Source: an uncultured Clostridia bacterium
GTDB lineage: Bacteria; Bacillota; Clostridia; Oscillospirales; Acutalibacteraceae
Length of the DNA stretch: 64,000 bases
Reading direction: 5' to 3'
Assembly: GCA_944384995.1 (NCBI GenBank)
Contig: CALWVN010000001.1
Coordinates: 372,001 to 436,000 of the forward strand
A program made the translations under genes and the position numbers. The notes below the pieces were generated by a model. The model was not told where the DNA came from, made no database searches, and was given only the letters and a program-made list of their open reading frames with translations. Positions 59,388 through 64,000 of this stretch are shown piece by piece. Within the stretch, counting starts at the first letter, position 1, and every line of letters starts with the position of its first letter.

Positions 59388-60905
59388 ATGGCAAAGGTTT
59401 CCAAGAATCTGCGCCGGCTGCGCACGGACTGCGGTATGACACAAGCGCAGCTGGCGGAAAAGATGCATGTCACGCGACAGGCGATCTCGAACTGGGAAAA
59501 CGACAAGACCCAGCCCGACATCGACGCGCTCGTGCGGCTTTCCGAAATTCTGAACATAGAGATCGAGGCGCTCATCTACGGCAAACGCCGGCGCATCGGC
59601 ACGGATGAGCAGCGCCCGGACTACCGCATCCGCATCGTGCTCGCCGTGCTCGGCACACTGTTTGTCGGCATTGGGCTTGTGCTGATCTTTTTCAACTTCT
59701 GGCGCGACTTTCCCCTGGGGCTGCAGGCGGTATTTTCCGTTCTGCCGATCCTTCTGGGGCAGGGTTTTGCCGTATACGTCTTCCTGCGGCAGCGGCAAAG
59801 CGTGCTGTTTCGGGAGTGCGCCGCTATTCTTTGGTGTGTAGGCGTTGTTTCCACCGTGGCGCTTGTAAACAGCGTATTTGACATCCACTGCGGCTTTACG
59901 AATTGTCTTCTGCTGGATATTGTATTTTGTCTGCCTGTTTTGTGGCTGTTTCAGGCGGTCTCCCCATTGGCGCCGTATCTCGGTATGGTTGTACTCTGGT
60001 CAGCTCTTGTGAACGGAATCAATTTGATCCCCGCGTTGCTTCTGCTGGTCGGCGGGCTGCTTTTGCCGCTGGTGCTGCGCAGGGACAAGGGGGATACGCG
60101 ATATAAATTCTCTATGTGGATCGCAACGCTCGGGGCAGTGGCGTTTTATGCGATGCAGATTGCCATGCGCGTTGGCAGGCAGGCGGCAGGCAGTGACGGC
60201 ATATTGCTGATCCCGGTGTTCCTGATTCCGATTTTTGCATGCCTGCTGCTGTGGGATTGCGATTTGGATTTCACCAAGCCCTTTGCGCCGCTTGGACTGT
60301 TCGGCGTCACCGCGTGCAATCTTTTTATGTCGATCTTTGCATGGAGTGCCGCTTTTAGGATTCCCCTCTTATCCACTCGGTCTCAAATGTTCTCTCATTT
60401 GGCGCAAGCGGAAGACTATATACCGCATTTCCCCGCCATTGCAGACCAACCGGCGCTGTATATAGCCATTTTACTATCGATCCTGGTAGCTGTCGGGTGT
60501 GTGATTCTGCGAAGGGAAGAACTGGAGGACGACATTTTGCAGATCCTTCTGTTTGCTTTCTCCTGCGGCACCTTCCTGTTTGCCTTATTCGGCTGCGCCT
60601 TTTCCGCAGAAAACCTGTATCTTTTCTTCATCCCCTGCGTAGTCGGTTTCGGCGTTGTACTGCTGCTCATCGGCGCGAGCCGGATGCGTATGACTTTTGT
60701 AAACCTTGGTATGATTGTACTGTTCCTGCAATGCGTGCTCCTGTTAGAGAGATTTCAAGTCCATATCCTGCTTGTCGGCATCGCCTTTCTGGCGTTTGGC
60801 GCGCTGCTCATCGGGATCAATGTCAAAATGGCGCGGGACAAACAGGAACTTCTTACCGCAGAGACACAACATGCGGTTGAAAACGAAACGGAGGCAGAAC
60901 AATGA
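59388..60905 (+). CDS. XRE-HTH fused to polytopic DUF2157-like membrane protein
   Basis: A 505-residue protein. A Cro/C1-type HTH ('MTQAQLAEKMHVTRQAISNW', about 17-36) at the N-terminus is joined by a linker to about 12-13 membrane segments that resemble DUF2157/DUF4401-type proteins. A short polar C-terminal tail ends the protein. It may sense a membrane signal and bind DNA directly, as some membrane-anchored one-component regulators do. AAAGGAGG precedes the ATG by 6-7 nt. The stop overlaps the next gene by 4 nt. The promoter is not clear; TTGCGT-16-TATGGT at 59332-59359 is a weak candidate. Confidence 0.83.
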   Translation: MAKVSKNLRRLRTDCGMTQAQLAEKMHVTRQAISNWENDKTQPDIDALVRLSEILNIEIEALIYGKRRRIGTDEQRPDYRIRIVLAVLGTLFVGIGLVLIFFNFWRDFPLGLQAVFSVLPILLGQGFAVYVFLRQRQSVLFRECAAILWCVGVVSTVALVNSVFDIHCGFTNCLLLDIVFCLPVLWLFQAVSPLAPYLGMVVLWSALVNGINLIPALLLLVGGLLLPLVLRRDKGDTRYKFSMWIATLGAVAFYAMQIAMRVGRQAAGSDGILLIPVFLIPIFACLLLWDCDLDFTKPFAPLGLFGVTACNLFMSIFAWSAAFRIPLLSTRSQMFSHLAQAEDYIPHFPAIADQPALYIAILLSILVAVGCVILRREELEDDILQILLFAFSCGTFLFALFGCAFSAENLYLFFIPCVVGFGVVLLLIGASRMRMTFVNLGMIVLFLQCVLLLERFQVHILLVGIAFLAFGALLIGINVKMARDKQELLTAETQHAVENETEAEQ

Positions 60906-61534
60906 AAAAGCGGCTTCCCATTTTGGCGCTGTGCGCCGTAATCGTATTGCAGCTGGCTGCCGTTACGGGCTTTATCGTCTACTATGTCCAGCTGGACGAT
61001 AAAATCGAGACGCTCGGCACCGAATACCGCTTCCGCATCATACTGGAATCCGTGGATGAGGACGGTACGATACGGTTTTATCCCGCGGAGGGCAACAGGT
61101 TCTACAGCTACGTCATGAACGATGACTTCCGCAAGGCGGTCACGGTCACCGTGCCGGACGATGCAGACGAATATGCCGAGTTAGGCACGATTTTGGATGA
61201 GGTTCCGGATTCCGGCGAATATCTGCTGGTTGACCGACCGAATGCTTTCCCCGTGGAGAACACATATGCGTCGGGTAACGCGAATCTGTACGATTTGACG
61301 GATGATGATTTCTCTTCGTATGCGTACAATTATCTCCCTGCGTATTACGAATCCCGTCCGACATGGGACACAGACGAGGAGGTATACACTACGCAGCCGG
61401 AGGCATATGTGACCGTGCGCATTTACCGGGGGCACGCGGCAATCACAGGCATGTATATCGCGGGCGAGAATGTACGCACGCTCGACGCACTGCCCGAGCC
61501 CGTACCGATCGAAGACGCCGGGGAAAACGCCTGA
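60902..61534 (+). CDS. Single-pass membrane protein coupled to the HTH-membrane protein, GDYXXLXY-like
   Basis: A 210-residue protein with an N-terminal membrane segment (about 5-27) and an extracellular region. 'LGTEYRFRIILESV' near residues 36-50 resembles the GDYXXLXY domain that often sits beside DUF2157-type proteins. The pairing with a DUF2157-like membrane protein, and the ATGA overlap, support that; the match is loose. It has no obvious catalytic motif. It is probably the partner or sensor subunit of the upstream HTH-membrane protein. Confidence 0.6.
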   Translation: MKKRLPILALCAVIVLQLAAVTGFIVYYVQLDDKIETLGTEYRFRIILESVDEDGTIRFYPAEGNRFYSYVMNDDFRKAVTVTVPDDADEYAELGTILDEVPDSGEYLLVDRPNAFPVENTYASGNANLYDLTDDDFSSYAYNYLPAYYESRPTWDTDEEVYTTQPEAYVTVRIYRGHAAITGMYIAGENVRTLDALPEPVPIEDAGENA

Positions 61535-61550
61535 CGTCTCTCCCCTTTCA

Positions 61551-61589
61551 AAGCAAAAAGCCGCTGCATTTTGCAGCGGCTTTTTGCTT
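61551..61589 (+). terminator. Bidirectional terminator between the HTH pair and the oadB operon
   Basis: AAGCAAAAAGCCGCTGCA (61551-61568) pairs perfectly with TGCAGCGGCTTTTTGCTT (61572-61589). Both strands give T-rich ends. Confidence 0.93.
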
Positions 61590-61604
61590 TATTGCGGCAC
61601 GGGT

Positions 61605-61763
61605 TTATTTGCCCGCGTCGTCCTTATCCTTCTTCGTGCGGCTCGTCGCCTTATTGAGGATATAAATCGAGAGGATGATGATCCCCGTCACGACGAAGAT
61701 CCCGACAAGCCCTTTTGCCATGATCGGCAGCGTTTGCAAAAACAAATCTACATTGATGCCCAT
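61605..61763 (-). CDS. OadG-like small membrane subunit (52 residues)
   Basis: A short reading frame starts at ATG 61763, 4 nt after the oadB stop and behind GAGGTAA at the end of oadB, and stops at TAA 61607-61605. It encodes an N-terminal short region, one membrane helix (about 18-36, 'GLVGIFVVTGIIILSIYIL'), and a polar Lys/Asp/Arg tail ending KKDKDDAGK. Size and place match the gamma-type small subunits of sodium-pumping decarboxylases. It is the last gene of the operon. Confidence 0.75.
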   Translation of the reverse strand: MGINVDLFLQTLPIMAKGLVGIFVVTGIIILSIYILNKATSRTKKDKDDAGK

Positions 61764-61767
61764 ACTG

Positions 61768-62913
61768 TTACCTCGCAATCAGATTCAAAATCAAACCGCC
61801 CGCAATGACCGAGGCGATCTGCCCGGAGACGTTGACACCGATGGAGTGCATCAGCAGGAAGTTCTGCTTATCCTCCGCAAGACCCATTTTGTGTACAACA
61901 CGTGCTGACATGGGAAACGCTGAAATACCGGAAGCGCCGATCATCGGGTTGATTTTCTTCTTTAAGAACAGGTTGAGGAATTTGGCAAAGAGGACGCCGC
62001 CTGCGGTATCAAAGATGAACGCGATCAAGCCGAGGCCGAGGATCAGCAGCGTCTGCGGGTTGAGGAAGTCCTCCGCACGCATGCGCGCCGCGATGGTGAT
62101 GCCGAGAAGCAGGGTGATCAGGTTTGCCAGCACGTTCTGCGCCGTGTCGGACAGCGAATTGAGCACGCCGCACTCGCGGATGAGGTTGCCGAACATCAAG
62201 AAGCCGATGAGCGCGACCGCGCGGGGTGCGAAAATACCCGTGATCACCGTAACAATGATCGGGAAGAGGATACGCGTCATCTTGGAAACTTCTTTTTGCT
62301 CGTACGGCATACGGATAAGACGTTCTTTCTTAGTCGTCAGCAGCTTGATGACGGGCGGCTGGACGATGGGGACGAGCGCCATATAGGAATATGCCGCAAC
62401 AATGATCGCGCCGAGGTAATTGGACTGGAAATAGTTGGCGACGAAAATCGAGGTGGGACCGTCCGCCGCGCCGATGATCGCGATGGATGCCGCATCTTTC
62501 AGGTCAAAGCCGAACAGCGCCGCCATGCTCAAGGTGAAAAAGATACCGAACTGCGCCGCCGCGCCGAAAAGCATCAGCTTCGGGTTCGTCAGCAGCGGAC
62601 CGAAATCGATCATAGCGCCGATGCCGATGAACAACAAAAGCGGGAACAGCTCATTGGAAATACCGGAGTTAAAAAGAAGGTCGATTACGCCGGCTTCTAC
62701 TTCACCGTCGTAAATTTGATCCACCACGCCGGAAAGCGGCAGGTTGACCAAGATCGCGCCGAAGCCCATCGGCAAAAGGAGGGTCGGCTCCATGTCTTTT
62801 TTGACGGCAAGATAAATAAGAATGCCGCCGATCACCCACATAATCACCTGTTTGTAGTCGAGATTGACAACATTGCCAAACAGGGGCTCTAAAAATTGTG
62901 TAATGGCTTCCAT
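61768..62913 (-). CDS. oadB: Sodium-translocating decarboxylase beta subunit
   Basis: A 381-residue membrane protein with about nine to eleven segments. 'GAADGPTSIFVA' and 'GASGISAFPMSARVVHKMG' are hallmark tracts of OadB/GcdB/MmdB beta subunits, which couple decarboxylation of a biotin-bound carboxyl group to Na+ export; the conserved Asp in 'GAADGPT' helps Na+ transport. The start is ATG 62913 behind GGGAG. The gamma-like gene follows at 4 nt. The alpha (carboxyltransferase) and biotin carrier genes are not in the window, so the parent enzyme (oxaloacetate, methylmalonyl-CoA or glutaconyl-CoA) is unresolved. Confidence 0.93.
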   Translation of the reverse strand: MEAITQFLEPLFGNVVNLDYKQVIMWVIGGILIYLAVKKDMEPTLLLPMGFGAILVNLPLSGVVDQIYDGEVEAGVIDLLFNSGISNELFPLLLFIGIGAMIDFGPLLTNPKLMLFGAAAQFGIFFTLSMAALFGFDLKDAASIAIIGAADGPTSIFVANYFQSNYLGAIIVAAYSYMALVPIVQPPVIKLLTTKKERLIRMPYEQKEVSKMTRILFPIIVTVITGIFAPRAVALIGFLMFGNLIRECGVLNSLSDTAQNVLANLITLLLGITIAARMRAEDFLNPQTLLILGLGLIAFIFDTAGGVLFAKFLNLFLKKKINPMIGASGISAFPMSARVVHKMGLAEDKQNFLLMHSIGVNVSGQIASVIAGGLILNLIAR

Positions 62914-62942
62914 ACAATTTCTCCCTGAACAAATTTGCATTT

Positions 62943-62971
62943 ATTATACTAAAATCTTCCGTATTCTTCAA
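62943..62971 (-). promoter_or_regulatory. oadB promoter
   Basis: Minus-strand TTGAAG (62971-62966), 17 bp, TATAAT (62948-62943), about 30 nt before the start. Confidence 0.75.
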
Positions 62972-63019
62972 TCCATTTTTGCACGAAAGACAGCGTTTCG
63001 TGCATTTTCCGCAAAATAG

Positions 63020-63058
63020 ACAAAAAGCGCGCAAAACCGAATCCCGATTTCGCGCGCT
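63020..63058 (-). terminator. Terminator of cysK
   Basis: AGCGCGC...GCGCGCT arms (63026-63058) with an inner stem, then a minus-strand T-run. Confidence 0.85.
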
Positions 63059-63098
63059 GTGTAAAAAGTGAGGTGCACTGCAGCGCGGAACGAGTGCT

Positions 63099-64000
63099 TT
63101 AGTCCTCCACAAGTGCTGTAGAAAGATAGCGGTCGCCGCCGTCGGGCATGACCGCGACAATGGTTTTCCCCGCATTTTCGAGATGAACAGCAAGCTGTAA
63201 GGCTGCATACAACGCTGCGCCCGAAGAAATACCGACGAACACACCGTCTGATTTGGCAACGGCACGCGCCGTCTCAAACGCCGCGTCGTCGGGTACCGGG
63301 ATGATCTCATCATAAATCGATGTGTCCAGCGTCTCAGGCACAAAGCCCGCGCCGATGCCCTGGATCTTGTGTGCGCCGCTTCTCCCTCTGGACAGCACGG
63401 GGGAGGAAAGCGGTTCAACGGCGACAACACGAACATTGGGTTTTTTCTCTTTCAGATATTTGCCCGCACCCGAAAGCGTACCGCCTGTGCCGACACCCGC
63501 GACAAAGATATCGACCTTGCCGTCTGTGTCACGGTAGATCTCAGGTCCGGTAGTCTCGTAATGCGCTTTCGGGTTGGCGGGATTTTCAAACTGCCCCGCT
63601 ACTATGCTGTTTTCCGTTTGACCGTGCAGTTCTTCTGCACGCCGGATCGCCCCGGACATGCCCTCGCCGCCCGGGGTGAGCACAAGTTTGGCGCCGTAAG
63701 CGCGCATCAATTTACGGCGTTCGACGCTCATCGTTTCCGGCATGGTGATCACGACCTTATAGCCGCGCGAGACCGCCATGGCGCAAAGCCCGATGCCGGT
63801 GTTGCCGGAGGTCGGTTCTATGACCGTGCCGCCGGGCTTCAGCACACCGCGGCGTTCGGCGTCATCCAAAATGGATACAGCGATACGGTCTTTGGCACTG
63901 CCCGCCGGGTTAAAATATTCGAGCTTGAGCAGCAAGCGCGCAGAAAAGCCCCGTTCACGCGTCAGGCAAACGGGCTCGAACAGCGGCGTATTGCCGACAA
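63099..64000 (-). CDS. cysK: Cysteine synthase (O-acetylserine sulfhydrylase), N-terminus cut
   Basis: A PLP enzyme forming cysteine from O-acetylserine and sulfide. The frame runs to the window edge, so the start lies outside. The visible part begins in '[10 protein letters not shown]' and includes the PLP lysine region '[12 protein letters not shown]', the substrate loop '[14 protein letters not shown]', the phosphate-binding '[15 protein letters not shown]' and the C-terminal '[12 protein letters not shown]'. About 300 residues are visible, near full family length. A hairpin terminator lies past the stop. Confidence 0.95.
   Translation of the reverse strand, partial: VGNTPLFEPVCLTRERGFSARLLLKLEYFNPAGSAKDRIAVSILDDAERRGVLKPGGTVIEPTSGNTGIGLCAMAVSRGYKVVITMPETMSVERRKLMRAYGAKLVLTPGGEGMSGAIRRAEELHGQTENSIVAGQFENPANPKAHYETTGPEIYRDTDGKVDIFVAGVGTGGTLSGAGKYLKEKKPNVRVVAVEPLSSPVLSRGRSGAHKIQGIGAGFVPETLDTSIYDEIIPVPDDAAFETARAVAKSDGVFVGISSGAALYAALQLAVHLENAGKTIVAVMPDGGDRYLSTALVED

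Overview
The window is a chromosomal segment of an anaerobic, endospore-forming member of the Clostridia. The most likely group is the Oscillospiraceae/Ruminococcaceae (Clostridium cluster IV) from a gut-like habitat. This is inferred from a moderate-to-high GC content (mid-50s by eye), a spoIVA-sipL pair, polysaccharide and sugar genes (arabinose, GH95-like, sialidase), GPH-type sugar symporters, ECF vitamin uptake, a sodium-pump decarboxylase beta subunit, a CIRCE-controlled hsp20, and clostridial-type PASTA and DUF proteins. I see no phage, plasmid, insertion sequence or CRISPR array. The first gene and the last gene (cysK) are cut by the window edges. Transcription units are short and most end in strong hairpin-plus-T-tract terminators, many serving both strands.

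Layout. 1-5.3 kb: partial membrane protein, tRNA-Val(GAC), GPH transporter, then the spore-coat operon sipL-spoIVA. 5.3-13.5 kb: SLC13/ArsB-type transporter, then a four-gene operon GH95-like lipoprotein, FGGY kinase, araA, araD. 13.5-17.7 kb: marR plus a heterodimeric ABC exporter, with a twin palindromic operator on its promoter. 17.7-22.7 kb: sirtuin, CIRCE-hsp20, large-type PRPP synthetase, TetR-CDF metal efflux pair. 22.7-33 kb: anchored unknown protein, SDR-zinc-ribbon protein, HD hydrolase, a coupled membrane protein plus condensation-like pair, GPH transporter, metallophosphoesterase, and a zinc-ribbon/pseudokinase/PASTA protein. 33-40.2 kb: YczE-like protein, nadA-mnmA, then a sialidase with an 824-residue GPH transporter. 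40.4-48 kb: O-antigen-ligase-like protein, HAD phosphatase, tRNA-Leu(CAG), small membrane protein, thioredoxin, pyrB with a PyrI-like zinc tail coupled to an iron-sulfur flavoprotein, DUF2804 protein, lipoprotein. 48-54.7 kb: initiator tRNA, surface protein, coaX-panT-like pair, MFS transporter, catalytically degenerate GDPD-like membrane protein. 54.8-64 kb: XRE-nth-dnaD-dnaI operon, Gfo/Idh/MocA oxidoreductase, an HTH-membrane protein with a coupled partner, oadB with a 52-residue OadG-like subunit, partial cysK.

How genes work together. The arabinose operon encodes isomerase, kinase and epimerase steps to D-xylulose 5-phosphate, headed by an extracellular glycosidase-like lipoprotein. SipL and SpoIVA are known to interact at the forespore surface. 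CoaX uses the pantothenate that the neighbouring ECF S component probably imports. The MarR, TetR and HrcA (CIRCE) sites point to stress-responsive efflux and chaperone regulation.

No single gene cluster stands out as a completely new defence or biosynthetic system. The best candidates for undescribed biology are several odd proteins: the pseudokinase-PASTA protein, the GDPD-like protein without catalytic residues, the GPH transporter with a ~295-residue cytoplasmic tail next to a leaderless sialidase, the HTH-membrane protein and its coupled partner, the SDR-zinc-ribbon protein, and a pair of paralogous anchored proteins of unknown function.
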